Source of the DNA: Erythrophleum ivorense
Lineage: Eukaryota > Streptophyta > Magnoliopsida > Fabales > Fabaceae
Assembly: GCA_026724425.1 (NCBI GenBank)
Contig: JAIUCV010000005.1
Span: forward strand, 33,205,784-33,269,783
Length of the DNA stretch: 64,000 nucleotides
Direction: 5' to 3'
Positions 36,301-49,405 of the stretch are shown here, piece by piece. The translations under genes were made by a program, and so were the position numbers. The notes under the pieces are model-generated. The model was not told the origin of the DNA. It saw only the letters and a program-made list of their open reading frames with translations, and did not search any database. Position 1 is the stretch's first letter; each line of letters opens with the position of its first letter.

Positions 36301-37127
36301 CAATAAAAATATAGTAAATGTAATTTTTTACAACATAATATTATATAATTAGATCTTTCAAAATAATTATTTTTATGTTATGCTTTTATTAAAAATTTTG
36401 ATAACTAACACTTAAAAACTCTTCCACTGAGTATACAAAATTACCCCAGAAGAATTTGCTAAAGACCAAGTTACTCTGCCTGGCTGCCTAGTTTTCTCAT
36501 ACTTTGGCAGCACTGTGTGTAGCTCTTCGCTTATTGGCTTGGCACAGTAGTAGCTCGGCGTTCTTCTAATTCAACTGATCAACCCTTTCACTTAGCAAGT
36601 TTATGGTGCCCTGTTTCGTTTTTGTATAGAAAAAAAACTGACCCATCAAATAGTGCCTTCGACGTTCATTCATCTCACACGACAATTCCTTCGTTGGCGT
36701 TCAAAAGCTAGATCGAGTAACCATGGTGGACAGTCGAGTTGGGCCTTCAAGCATTCCTTACTGAAAACATCCTCACCTTCATCCCTGTATGCAGCGACAT
36801 ATCCTCTGCTTTGATCTTAGAAATTTCTGATATGAGGTGAGGCTTTATTCTCCATTCCATGATTGTTGATTCCTAGAATCATCTAGCGGAAGTAGAATAA
36901 AAAAAATAATCCAGCTGTTTATTCTGCTAATGTTACCTTTGATATCACCCCCTCTTTGCTTCCGGTGGTTAATGGATTGGAAATCCCATTTGTACCCATT
37001 CAAAGGATAAATCCAATTTCTCCCTATAATGCAGATTTCTAGGGACAGGCTGTAACTAGTTCACATCAAGGAACTTTCTCCTCAGATGGGAGATTTATAA
37101 GTTTAAGAGATTCTCTTATTTAATGAA

Positions 37128-37434
37128 GGGAAAATTATAAATAAGGATCCATATGTTATAAAATTTATAATGAAGAATCTTAAATATTAAAATTTCCGTT
37201 AAGGACCATTATTATTATCGGGTTTTAGAGAATTTTATTATCAATTTTAAGAGATTTATCATTGGGTATAAAAAAGTTCAGCACTTTTCCTATACTCGGT
37301 AGTAAATTCTCTAAAGTTGATAATAAAATCTCTTAAAACCTGATAGTAATGATGATTCTTAAAAATAATTTTAATTTTTAAGATCCTTTTAATATAAATT
37401 TTATAACATCTAAGTATTTTATTGTAATTTTCCC
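37128..37434. mobile_element. Foldback MITE with 9-bp target duplication (Mutator-like)
   Basis: The whole 307-bp unit is an inverted repeat with arms of about 145 bp: GGGAAAATTATAA at the left, TTGTAATTTTCCC at the right, and inner blocks such as TTTTATTATCAATTTTAAGAG facing TAGAGAATTTTATT-like complements. It is flanked by exact 9-bp repeats TTTAATGAA (37119-37127 and 37435-37443). A 9-bp duplication with long terminal inverted repeats is the hallmark of Mutator-like elements. It has no coding capacity, so it would depend on a transposase made elsewhere. Confidence 0.85.
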
Positions 37435-37943
37435 TTTAATGAATTAGTCTTTCGAATTAGATTCATCTTTTAAATATATACTTATAAAATAGGCTCTTTG
37501 CATACCCCATATATTCAGGTTGGGCCCATGAGTCTATTCCTTTGTACAAAAGCCAACTTGAAGAAACTAAAACTCTTACAAGAATAATGAATTAGGACCT
37601 AATCTTCTTGATCTTTAATAAATAGGAAAATTCAAAAGGGATCATAATCAATTAAAAAAAAAACTTACAAGAAGCAAGTCTCTTATGCCTAGGGAGAATG
37701 TTAGCACTACCTTGATAACAAATCCCCCTCATCCCTTAGCTTTTAGCTTTGTTTGGATTAGGAAGATTGCTAAGGTGGTTTGCATTTTTTTTTGTGAAAT
37801 CGTTAATTTTACACTTGGCACTATTTTATTGTGCTTTGTTGGTAAATTAATGTCTCATTGTAGATACATATAAATTAACAAGTATACTAGTCAAACAAGT
37901 AATAAAACAATAATTAGTGTATCTCTCCCACAAGGATTGTTAT
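37435..37943. other. Spacer between the MITE and the solo LTR
   Basis: AT-rich sequence. A 62-codon ORF (37685-37873) resembles no family and is not called. Nothing else is seen. Confidence 0.5.
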
Positions 37944-40900
37944 TGTAACACCATAACTTCTAACTCATTTGATGCCATTTATAAGCTTTGTATTATCAAT
38001 CCCACAAGATCATATGAAAAGGGGATGAAAATAATAAACTTTTTTTGCGTTGTGCTATGTCAAAAAAAAATCAATTTGGTGTCACGTGGACTGTGTGAGC
38101 TCATACTATACTTCCTCATATTTAATTTCATTATTACAACTCATTTGTAACACAAAAACATGCCTACAACCCATGGAAACCGAAATGGAGCTCAAAATAA
38201 ACAAGCACATTTTCGGCCAGATTTGCTTCATTTTTTGACCCAAATTTGGAAAATCATAATTAAATCTAAAAAATTTGAAATCATGCAATCTTCATCATTA
38301 TGGAAACCTTAGGATGTCTACTTCATACTAAAAATACGTCCAGGTCATAAAATTCATCACACAGGATGTTTGACATCCAAAAAGATACAGAGTCGCTGGT
38401 TGCCTGGGCTGTTGTTCAGTTTACTGATACAAATTTCTGAAATTCATAACTAATTCTATAAAAATTGAAATCACACACATTCAGTTATTCTGAAAAGCTA
38501 CAAATGTTAACTTGATAGTAAAAATAATTTCAGATTGAAACAGATACATTAGTCAGCTGGATCCTATGGAACAGTAACCGGACTCATAGGGCGCTACTGA
38601 TACTGACAGTTAACTTCAAACATGCATAACTCACTGCTCAGACCTCCAAATTAGGTGATCTCAGTGGCCACAGAAAGCTTATGCCCTTTAGTTTATGCAT
38701 GTAATATTTCATAAGTATTGGATACCATTTAGCCATCGGGTGACACAGAATTCAAAACTGCCAGTATGAACAGTACCCATACCAGAATCTATGAAAAATC
38801 CCAACTTTTGAAAATTCATCAAATATTCTCTAGGTCTCCAAAAATTATGATCTTTAGCTTTCCAAAAATCTCTTAATGAGACCTAATTGCATGCCAAGTT
38901 TCAGGGCAAGACTAAATCATTTGGCCAAAAAATGATATAGGGTTCCATTATGGTCAATTTTGGCTCCATATTAGGTACCAAAATTGCCAAATGGATTTTC
39001 CTTGGTCTTGGCACCTTTTGGGCAAGTTTAAAAACATATTTAAGACTTGTGTGAGCTGCTCAAATGGTCCCAAACCTCATGCATCTCATTTTGGCTATTC
39101 AACCCACATTTATACACATATTCATCAAACTTCACATTCTCATACCATAGCCTTACATACTCAAAATATGGGCTAGTGGTCATATATCATAATCATACAT
39201 CTAAACATCACATAATAGGGTGTTTACACATGTCTCAACGTTCATAGTACATATACAACCTCATATACATGATGAACCATTATTATGGTTCCAAAATAAA
39301 CAAAACAAGGCATAAGCTTGTCAATCTCTTTTCTTCATTGTTGTTGGCTCCCTTCACCGTAATTGCTTGGTCCACCTAGCATGTTAGGTCATTGGAGAGG
39401 AGGGGATGAGATTCAAAGAATCCCAATAGCTTATCTCCCATTCAATCACACATAATATGTACAAAGCAAGCTTTTCAAATGCATGTATGGAAAAATGGAA
39501 GTCATGGATATTTTCAAAGCAACCTTGGCATGTGAATCAATCATACAAGACATTCAAAAGTTCCCCAAGTATTTAGATTGGCCTCACACTTCTCCTCATA
39601 GATTTTGGACTTGCCTCACCCATTCTTTAAGAGCTTTGGACTCAATCATACTCTTGGGAGCCCAATTTACTTTTGGGAGACTCTTTGCTATGTCTCAACC
39701 AAGCTCAAGGGTTCTTGGCTCATCCTCACCAAAGGGAAGAGTTCTTGGCCTCTCCTCACTCAAGTAAACTCATACAAACATCATAGATTCATTTAAAACA
39801 TCACAGGGCATCAAGGATCATGGAATATAAAGGCATGCTAGCATACTTTTCTTAACTTGAAAATACACATACACACATTCTAAAATAAGCTAAACACACA
39901 TCCATACATAAGAGAAGGTGGAGAGAGCTACCTTGCACAATTTCACACACTTTTTCCTTAGCTTTCAAGCCTCCTCTTTCGGCCACACACCCACAATTTG
40001 ATGGAGATAGTTTCTCTTGGCCTAGATACAATTTATGGGAGCCAATTAGGTCTATGGAACATATTGTAAGGCTACATTACTTGATAAAACACTAGATTGC
40101 TCTATAGGCTCTATTATGGTCTATGATCACACCTAATAAAGCAACACCCATCAAATGACTTCTAGGCCTCATTCTTTCTTTTTAATTATGATTCTTGACT
40201 CCTTTTAAACCTCTTGGAGTCATCACATCATTAAAACAAAGGGCCTAGCATCATATTGCTTCTTTAGGTCCTAATATGGAACCTATGGCACCAATTCACT
40301 TTCTTTGAGCTCTGATTTTTTCTAAGGCCTCTACTCATCTTCACTCATCACATATGACTCAAGAATAGCCTTAGAAAAATTTAAAACTCTCCCTAGCTAT
40401 AGGAACTTGCCTAGGCCGAGATATGGGGGGAAGAAGAGTTCATGGCCTTCTTGATTTTTCCTTGATGGGAGACACACTTGGGAGGCTTCTTAGAGGTCTT
40501 AGGAGCTTAATCAAACACTCATATATGCTAGGGAATGCATGAATCAAATCAGTTTTTACAATCCCTTCAAATGCACTACACTTTTTCTACTTAGAGTTCA
40601 TTAATTTTTCTTGCAATTTATTTACTTTCTTGGATGGGAGGTGCATGTGGGAAGCTCTCTAGGGGTCTTAGGAGCATGTTTAAACATTCAATTAAGTTTA
40701 AGAACATTCATATAAAATCAGATTTGCAAGGGAGCATTTGGATCCCTAATGGTTATATCTTATCTCCTAATGCTCCTTTCTTGATTCTATTGGTTTCTTC
40801 TTAATCCTTGCCATCTAAAACCTCTAATCCCTCCAAAAATTGGGCAGAAAACAGCCCATAAGACTTGGGCTCATGGTGGTCAAATTCGTGCAAGAGGAAG

Positions 40901-41835
40901 GGGGAGGGAGAAACTACCAAAGAATGGAAGTTTTACCTTGTTTTCTTGCTTCCTTTGGCTTGTTCTTCCACTTGGTTGGCTTACTCCCTCAATTTTCGAA
41001 ATTTCCCTCTCTGTTCTGCCCTAAAAACAGCACCAAACTCTCCATTAAAATCATAGAAAGAAAGCTTGAGAGGAGAGGAGCAAGGTTCAAGAAGGAAGGA
41101 TATGGAATTTCTTAAAGTTTCTTACCTTTTTCTTGAATTTCTTCCTCCAAAATCCTTCTCCTCTTGTGCACCTAAGAAGCTGGAGTTTTCCTCTGAAATT
41201 GGGCAGAAGCAAGTCGGTCTTAGAGAGGAGAGGAAGAATGTGGCATATAAAGAAGCTTCCTTTAACACTTTAATACCAATTTTGCCCTTCGTTCTTAGCA
41301 TTTTCGTTTCTCCTTCGTTTTAGCTCCTTTTTTAGAACCGTCTTTTCCATCATAACAAATAGGTTCCTAATTTAATAAAATGCCTTTGGAATCACTCAAA
41401 TCGGACCTAAAACCTTTCCGAACGAACCGGTCAAAGTTTAAGTCAACCGACATCGGAAAGAGTACATCGGAGGGGTTTCACTGGTCCCGGGGCTTCCCAT
41501 GGTTTTTGGGGCCTCTAAGAACCCCGGAGAACTCAAAACTTTCATTTAAAAAGCCCTCCTATGAGTTTTTCAAAAAGTTCCTATATTTACAAAAATGCCA
41601 CTGGCCTTTTGGCAAATTTATCGAATCACTCTAGCCTTGATTTCTGGACGACTCAAAGCTTAAATTCTCATTTTTCATTATTTAGAATTTTATCATAATT
41701 TTATTTGGCCCTAATTCCTTCTATTTCAGGGATTTCCTTTTATATTTAGCCCATTTTTGACGTTTACGGAGAAACCGAACATCGTGTTTCTCACGTTTCG
41801 TGTTTCTTACATTTACGGAGGGACCGGATATTACA
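37944..41835 (-). mobile_element. Solo LTR of a Tekay/Del-type chromovirus (3892 bp)
   Basis: It begins TGTAACACCATAACTTCTAA and ends GGATATTACA, flanked by exact GTTAT duplications (37939-37943 and 41836-41840). It matches the partial LTR at 1-2947 and, more distantly, the LTRs of element 2. It is longer than its relatives at least partly because of an internal duplication at 40464-40731. No internal domain is attached. Confidence 0.92.
40464..40731. repeat. Internal duplication in the solo LTR
   Basis: The block GATGGGAGACACACTTGGGA ... AAATCAG (40464-40563) recurs as GATGGGAGGTGCATGTGGGA ... AAATCAG at about 40632-40731. The other LTRs in the window have this block once. Confidence 0.65.
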
Positions 41836-43546
41836 GTTATCACTCATATTCTAGATATTTTTGTATATTTTCTCAATGCACAATTCTTTATAAATATGTA
41901 TGTACAACTACTATCCTAGTTATTAGAGATCCAATAATAGAAATATGGCATAAGAATATAAAAACTCAAAGACAAATAAAGACTCAATAAAGATAATGAC
42001 TCGCACAAAAGACTTTAAGGATTCAAATGTAAATGTTATCCTAATTAATGCACTCTTTAGCACTTAGTGTTTACCATCAACTTCTTATTCATTATGGATA
42101 GTAAGAATTCTTAATGTATCAATTCACCTCTCAATACAAATTAAATTGTCCTAAACTTAACCTCTCTTAAATAGCCATTTCAAGACTTATCTAAGTTCAA
42201 TTATTCATACGAAACATTAATGTTTAATGAATTCAAGTTTAATTAACCTAAAGAATCCTCTTGGAAAAAATTATAATTAACTAAAATGTGTTATATATGT
42301 AAACCAAACACCTTTTGTTCAAAAAACTTAGTGGCATATGCTAGATCTAGTTATCCTAATGTAAAGACTCTTATCAAATGAAATCACACTTAGACTCAGT
42401 TTCATGAGACTTGAGTTTCCTAGCTAAAGTCTTAACCTAAAGACTCCTCTTAGACGAAACTAGGTTTTAACAATTATCAATGTGTTTGCTATAAAAGTAT
42501 ACATGTAAGTATATATATCACATAAGTAATACAATAATAAATAAAAGTATTATTTTTTGTGAGAATTTGTCATTAGGGTAATTGCTAAGTACTAAAAGTA
42601 TACACCTTAATATAAACCAAGCTAACAATAAATAGAAAGCAAAATCAACTAAATTAAAAATATAAATATAACAAAATAAAAAGAGATGGAATTCTAAACT
42701 AAATTAGGAAGTAATAGGTTTAGAATTATGATTTCCATTTCCCCAAACATTTCATATGAACTTAGTATACTCTCTTTAACAATTTGTTTAATGACGCAAT
42801 TTAACAATTTGTTTAATGACACAATTTACTAACTTAGGATTCCTAATTAACTACAAGTTTCTTCCAAATTACCTATAGGTGTATTTCATTAAACTAATTC
42901 ACAATTTCTTATACAATTGATTAAGAGACTTAATTAACAATGGTTCATAATTATGGATATATGAGGCTGATAAGTATATTCTTATCTTACAAGTTAATTG
43001 ACTCATTCAACTCGACAAGTGACTCCTCATACTCCCTAATCTATTGTCTAGTTCTAAATTCCCTTTCCCAAGTTTATTTTGGTCAACATTGAATTTGCTG
43101 CTCTAATTGCTCCACAATAGTATAAAGGAAGGTCTTGGAAAACTCTCTCTAGTGAAGAATTCAAACATTAAACCTTTACTAAAATCATTTACTTCTATAT
43201 TCTTAAAAATTCAATTTTGTACACCTGATCTATCACTACTATCTTAGGATGAATTGGAACTTATTTTAGACTCTATTTTTTAAATTCATGATTGAAACCT
43301 ATTTTCATTAGTTAAGAAGTTCAAAACAATACATTAAAGCATTAACTAAAAACAATTATAAGGTGGAATATATTAGAAAATAATATATCTTTGAATGTGA
43401 AATCAATCTGGCTAGTGATAAAATGTTTAGGTAGTGTGGCCTAGTCTTAAGTTCAAACATCTCTACGTAAATAAAAATCATATTTTTGAAGATTATATTA
43501 TCATCCTAGAAAAACAGATGGAACCAAAAAAATTTAACATTGTAGA
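41836..43546. other. Spacer 3' of the GH18-kinase pseudogene
   Basis: AT-rich, without a recognisable gene. A short direct repeat, CAATTTGTTTAATGACGCAATTTA and its variant, sits at about 42779-42828. Groups of words such as AAAGACTC/AACCTAAAGACTCCTCTTAGACG recur loosely at 42240-42470, so part may be an old, unidentified repeat. Confidence 0.5.
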
Positions 43547-44852
43547 ATGCTATTGACTCACTATTGGACACAATGTTATTTCATTTTGTGAACAAGTTTC
43601 TAGCTGTTGAATAATTTTAACTGCTTTTTCTTCATCTTTTGATTTTGAGTATGTAGTTTTTTTGGGTGTTGCTATGTGGCCACCTTCATTTCTTAACATT
43701 GAAGATGTATCATCAAGTGAGGAATCCACAAAGTCCTTGCCTTTTCTTTCTTTCCATGGCATGTACGTCTAAAATGATTAAGGAAACCAAGTAAAAGAGA
43801 GTGAAAATTTATTCATTTTAAACAAAAGCTGTAGATATATGTTACTTACATATTCTTAGAGGTTAAAATCATTGTTCTCTCCATATATGCCTGATGTCCT
43901 TTTACCACTAATAATTTGTAGGAGGAAGACACCAAAGTTGTACACATAAGATTTAATGGAGTACAATCCTTTCTTAACATATTCAGGAGGCATGTAACCA
44001 TTACAAAAGATGATGAAGAATGTAACATATTGGTAAAGTGATTCAGTGGAATAGCTAAGCATATATGGAAAAACTTATGTTATGGAAAGCTATTAGTAGA
44101 GTACTCACTCTGTTCCAACAACCTTACAAGTGTTTGCTTCATGTTTATCTTTTGTGAATGTTATTGTTGTTTCAAAGTTTGAAATTTTTGGCTTCATCTT
44201 ATGATCTAGTAATATATTTCTAGCTTTTAAGTCTCTATGAAGTATCATCAACCTAGAATACTCTTGGAGATAAATAAGCCCTTGAATAACTCCCTTAATG
44301 ATACAAACATGTTGTCTCCAATCCAACAGATGTTGCTTCATAAGGTCTGTCTCAAAATTAGTTGACAAAAATTGAGTTATATAAAAAAAAGTGTAAAGCA
44401 ATTAAATAAAAGGAGCATCAATTTATCAATCTCTGAATGTAGAGTATACATAAAACAAAGAAGCAGTACTCCAAGAGGGGTGAGCAAAAAATTCATGTGA
44501 ATTTTATTGACATTCTTTTTGACAAGCATCACTATACCAATTGAATATTTATTATTGGCATGCCTTTATTTAAGGTCTTCATTGAAAGTACACTTCATAT
44601 TCACTCATACTCACAATTAAGAGTTGTAAAGAGTGCTAACCGAAAAGGTAAAAGTCAAGGCTTTTGTTTGGCATGTATTCATAGACCAACAAACTGTTCT
44701 TCTCTATCAGTGCAGAACCCCAATAGTTGAACAAGATTGACATGTTGTAGTTTTGCAACAAGTTTTACCTCATTTTTAAATTTCTCAAATCCTTGTGTAG
44801 AACTTTTTGATCATTTTTTCATTGCTATTTCTTTACCATTTGGTAATATGCC
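43547..44852 (-). pseudogene. GH18-type receptor-like kinase pseudogene, kinase C-lobe exons
   Basis: Minus-strand exons continue the kinase begun at 57236-57415. Exon 44852-44641 has GILPNGKEIAMKK with the catalytic-Lys position, a stop, then EKFKNEVKLVAKLQHVNLVQLLGF and, after a frameshift, LLVYEYMPNKSLDF. Exon about 44350-44110 has LDWRQHVCIIKGVIQGLIYL, HRDLKARNILLD (catalytic loop intact), and KISNFE where DFG is expected, so the metal-binding Asp and the Gly are changed. Exon about 44000-43860 has GYMPPEY and the YNFGVFLLQIISGKR block. The last exon (43762-43547) keeps a Ser-Leu-Asp stretch and CSQNEITL near the C-terminus but lacks the usual CxxIGLLCVQ segment. The family signature is S-domain/DUF26-like RLK. 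It is a decayed gene. Confidence 0.82.
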
Positions 44853-45125
44853 CTAAAGAAACAAGAATTATTGGAATCTTTAACATAATATAGTAATAAG
44901 TTTTTTTTGGGCCAATAGACAAAATATAATGATAATATAATCACTTAAGAAATTGCATAACTTGACTTAAAAGGTTTAGTGTGGATCTATATGTACTAAT
45001 CATGTTGTATGAATAATCTCCTTTTTGGAATGGATAGTCATTGCAAGGCATTCCTTGTACTGCAATTTTATGTGATAAATTTTGGTGACTATCATTATCA
45101 ACTTTTTTTTTTAATTTTATTATTT

Positions 45126-45130
45126 GATGT
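45126..45130. repeat. Target-site duplication of element 2, left (GATGT)
   Basis: GATGT precedes the left LTR and recurs directly after the right LTR at 57060-57064, an exact 5-bp match. Confidence 0.9.
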
Positions 45131-48100
45131 TGTAGCACCATATATTTATAGCTTGCTTCCTATCATTTCTAAGTCTCACATTATGAATTGCACAAAGGGA
45201 ATGGAAAAATGACATTAAAATAATGCCTTATTTCACATTGCATCGCGTATGAAAATTCCATTCGGTATCACGCGGATCATATGAGCTCATACATCATATT
45301 CTCATATTTAATTACATACATATAAGTCATTTTCATCACCAAAGTTGGCCCACAACTTGTGGAATTCCAAGGGAAGCATCAAACTCACACTATTATTTTC
45401 GGCCAGAATTTCAATTTTTCTGTCACAATTTCAGAAATTCATAACTAAATCCACAAAATTTGAAATCATGCATTCTTGGATATTTTGGAAAGCTACCATG
45501 CTATTTTATGCCAAAAATATGTCCAGGCTATGAAACATAACACATAAAGTGTTTGACACGCGAAAAGGGGCAAAGGTTCGAACAGCTACTGGTACTGATG
45601 CAAGTGTCTGCTATAAACTTTGAAAATGTCCAATTAATTCCACAAAAATCCAATCCATGAAAATGATACAATTTGTAAATATATGAATATTAAATTTATG
45701 GTAAGAATAGACTCAGACTAGAGAAAGCATGTTTAGCCACTAAAATCTAATGGAACAGTGACTCAGGTCATGCTACACTACTGTTGCTGTTCTAGAAATT
45801 CAAAAATTCATATCTCTTAACTTATACCTCCAAATGAGGTGCTTCCAGTTGCTACAAGTCACTGTAAATTTCTAGTTTTTTTTTTATAAAATTTTGTAGC
45901 CATTGGACCACTTTTGCCCCTCGGATGACCCAATTTCACAACTGACCAAATGAACAGTATTGGTTCAAATTTGAAATTCCGATACCAACTTTGAAAAATC
46001 ATAGAAAATTTCATAAACCTCCAAATGACCTGATCTTTAGCTTCCCAAAAATCTCTAAGCAAGATCTACTTGCATGCAAAATTTCAAATCAAGAAAAGGT
46101 CATTTGGTCAGACTTTGCCATAGCTCAAGATTATGGCACTTTTGGTTCCAATAAAGGAGAAAATTTGGTCCAAATGAGTCATCCATTGTTTCACACATAT
46201 TTGAGTAACTTCAAAAGCATAAATGTAGTATAAATGAGCCTCTCATAAGGTCTGAATCCTCATGCAACTCAAATTCATCATGCCACTCCCATAAACATAT
46301 AAGCACAAATGGGCTTCCAAGGGGTCAAATTGTACAATGCCATTCATTGAACTCTATTTTTGATACATATACTATCTTTACATAGTTTTACACTTGTTCA
46401 AAAAGTCATGGCTCAAAAATAATATATACATATATTCTTTGACATTATAGACATCTAGTACATTAAAAATAGGAAGATTTGCTAAAAGATGGAGATTTAA
46501 GCTCCTTGGCTTCCATCTTTTAGATCTTGAACTCCACCTAGATCATATGAGATGAGAGAAAGGAGGGGGTAGATTCATTGAATTTCAATAGCTCATACAC
46601 CTATTCAAGCACATTTTCAAAGTATACAACATGTCAAAGGTACAAGTATGCAATCAATCAATCTATGAAGCATTTATCTTTCACATTTTTGTGTCACAAC
46701 TCATGTCAAGCACAAGAATGAGCTCTAAGGACTTTTGGTTTGACCTCATCCCATTTCTAAGACTTTTGGATTGCCTCACTCTTGGTTCTTGGGACTTTTG
46801 ACTTAGCCTCACCCATCCAAAGGACTTTTGGCCTTATCTCACCTGCCATGAGACTTTTGGCATCTCCTCATCCACATTAAGGGACTTGTGGGACTACCTC
46901 ACCCTTATGAGCCATTTCCACAATTCAATGACATTCAAGAAAGCATATTGGTAGCAAAATAACAACATAGCATCAAGTGGCATGTCTCAAACATACAAAT
47001 ATACACACAAGCACATAATGACACATATGCAACAAGAAAAGGTGGAGAGCTACCTTGGTGCAAATTCAAGCCTTACTTTGCTTGTTCCTTCTCCTTTTTG
47101 GTTCCACAAATACAAGGAGGTGGTGTTGGATTTCCTTATCCTATTCATAATAAACAACACTTAATTATACTCTTGGAATAAGTTATAACATCCAACTCAC
47201 TTTTAAGACTACACTTTGTTCTATTTGTCACAATATTGTTCCATTAATGACCTAATGGAGCAACTACCACAAGTAAAATTCTTAGTTCCATTCTCTTGCC
47301 ATATTTAGACCTCTTGACCTCATTTAAGGTCCTTGAAGCCATTACACACTCACTTTCACAAACCTAGGTCTATGTTGCTTCATAAGGTACATTATGGAAG
47401 CCATTGCCTCATCTCCCAACCTGAGACTTCTAAATTTTTCCTAAGGATTTCTCCTATCTTCTTTTATCATATAAAGTCCCAAATCAAGTTTGGAACCATT
47501 TAAAACATTCCCTAGCTATCTCTAAGGGTCTTGAACGATTTATGCTTCCATTAAAGACCCATAGAGTTTGGGGCTTTTCCTTAATGGATGGGGCACTTGG
47601 GAGGCTCCCTAGGAGTCTTAGAAACTTAAACGAATACTCACATATGATGGGAAAGTCTTAAATCAACCCAGATTTTAAACTATATTCAAGCACCCTACAC
47701 TTTTTCAATTTGAGTTTTACTAGTTTTTCATGAATTTTTTTGGTATAATCCATCTTCCCATGGCTTAGTTTGATAGCTTCTTTTGGATTATAAAATAGAA
47801 ACTCTTCCCTCTTCATGGTTCTATTTGAGCCATCCCACCATGGAAGAGGAGAAGGAGAAAAAGAAGCAACAAGGGAAGAGAAACTACCTTGAAATCAAGC
47901 TTCTTTCAAGAGCCCTTCTCTTTCCCTCTTCCTCCTCCTTAAATTTTGAATTTCTCTCCTCTGATTTGGACCCAAATCAGTACCAAAAATTGCATTAAAA
48001 CCATGGAAAGATGAAATAAGAAGGGGAGGATGAAGTTTCAAGAGAAAGGAGCATGAAAATCTTACACTTTTTCACATTTCCTTGGCTTTTTTTCCTCCAA

Positions 48101-48734
48101 AATTCCCTCTTTTTATGTGCCTAAGACAGCAACTCCTTTTCTGAGATTTGGGCAGAAGAAAGTCAGTTTAGAGAGGGGGAGGCTGAACGTGGATTTAAAA
48201 GGAGCATTTAAAAGTTTCTTTATGCAATTTGTTTCCATTTTTGCCCTTCCATAATGGCATTTCTGATTTGGCTTCATTTTAGCTCCTTTTTTAGAACCAT
48301 CTTTTCTATCATAAAATTTAGATTCTTAATTTAATAAAATACCTTTGGAATCACTCAAATCGAAGTCAAAATCTTCTCGAACGAACTGGCCAAAGTTTGG
48401 GTCAACCGATATCAGAAAGAGTACACCGGAAGGGCTTTACTGGTCCTGAGGCTTTCCATGGTTTTTGGGGCCTCTGAGAACTTTGGGAAACTTAAAATTC
48501 CCATTTAAAAAGTGCTTCTAGGTGTTTTTCCAAAATTGCATTTATTTACGAAAATGCCACTAGCCTTTCGATAAATTTTTTGAATTACTCCGGCCCAAAT
48601 TTCTGGGCAACTTAAGACTCAAATCCTATTTAAAATTTTATCCAAATTTTATTTGGCCTCGAATCACTCATCTCAAGGGACTTGCTTTTCAAACTGACTC
48701 GTTTAAGTGTTTTTATAATGTACCGGGCTTTATA
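45131..48734 (-). repeat. Element 2 3' LTR (3604 bp)
   Basis: It starts TGTAGCACC and ends GGCTTTATA; the other copy ends GGCGTTACA, so the terminal CA has decayed to TA. The six-copy 31-bp array runs from about 46728 to 46905. A weak ORF near 47783-47998 recurs at 56112-56327 in the other LTR and is a repeat effect. Confidence 0.92.
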
Positions 48735-48749
48735 TTTTTCACCCCCTTT
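48735..48749 (-). other. Polypurine tract of element 2
   Basis: On the minus strand AAAGGGGGTGAAAAA abuts the first base of the 3' LTR, as expected for the plus-strand primer. Confidence 0.88.
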
Positions 48750-48784
48750 AAAATAAATTTCGTCCTCAAAATTAAAATACTACC

Positions 48785-49405
48785 TCAGGGAAATAGCTCT
48801 AGATATTTTTGTTTCATGTCATCCTCTAGTTTCCTGGTTGCCTCTTCAGACGTTGGGCCCTTCCAGACCACTTTCACCAAAGGGATGCTCTTGTTTCTCA
48901 GTTATTTCAATTTGGCATCCACAATCCTCTCTGGCCTTACTATATAGGAAAGGTTTTCCTGCAATTGAATATGCTCATATTCTATGACATGTGAGGGGTC
49001 TGGTAAGTACTTTTTCAATTTAGAGACATGAAAGATATTATGGATTTAGGCTAGGTTTGGAGGTAGGGCTATCCGGTAGGCCACGGGTTTGATTTTCTTA
49101 AGAATTTCAAATGGACCAATATACCTAGGACTGAGGTTTTTTATCCTCATAGACTGACCTACCCCAGTCACTAGAGACACTCGGATGAATACGTGGTTTC
49201 CAATCTCAAACTCTAACGGCCTTCTTCTCCGATCGGCATAACTTTTCTGCCTACTTTGAGACGTAAGGAGTTTCTTTCTAATCAATTCTATCTGTTGGGT
49301 AGTCTGGCCCACTAACTCAGGTCTTAGTAAACTCCTCTCCTCTAGCTCAACCCAACATAACGGAGATCTACACTTTCTCCCATAGAGAACCTCATAAGGG
49401 GCCAT
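48785..49405 (-). pseudogene. Element 2 integrase C-terminus and chromodomain
   Basis: From 49405 the frame reads MAPYEVLYGRKCRSPLCWVE, then the GPY/F-like region FEIGNHVFIRVSLVTGVGQS ... LSPRYIGPFEIL, then AYRIALPPNLA. Below 49046 a stop (the codon after LA) interrupts the chromodomain, which is still visible as degraded IPLVKVVW- and EEATxE-like sequence. The end codon is TGA at 48785-48787. This block is in a different frame from the integrase core at 49470-49682. Confidence 0.8.

Larger units (their letters stand above)
31282..37118. other. Spacer without a recognisable gene
   Basis: This stretch is AT-rich. It holds a tandem repeat (31668-31845), a purine/pyrimidine-biased block ending in a possible Harbinger terminus (32481-32597), (TTA)n and (CA)n microsatellites and long A/T runs. 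Two islands are less AT-rich: about 35620-35700 and 36460-36840. Short ORFs (for example 34004-34207) do not resemble proteins. Confidence 0.6.

Noticed and set aside
47783..47998. 71-codon ORF with an EEEKEKKKQQGKRN stretch, also at 56112-56327
   Set aside because: It is a translation of the purine-rich LTR leader. It is present twice for the same reason as the LTRs and has no coding features.
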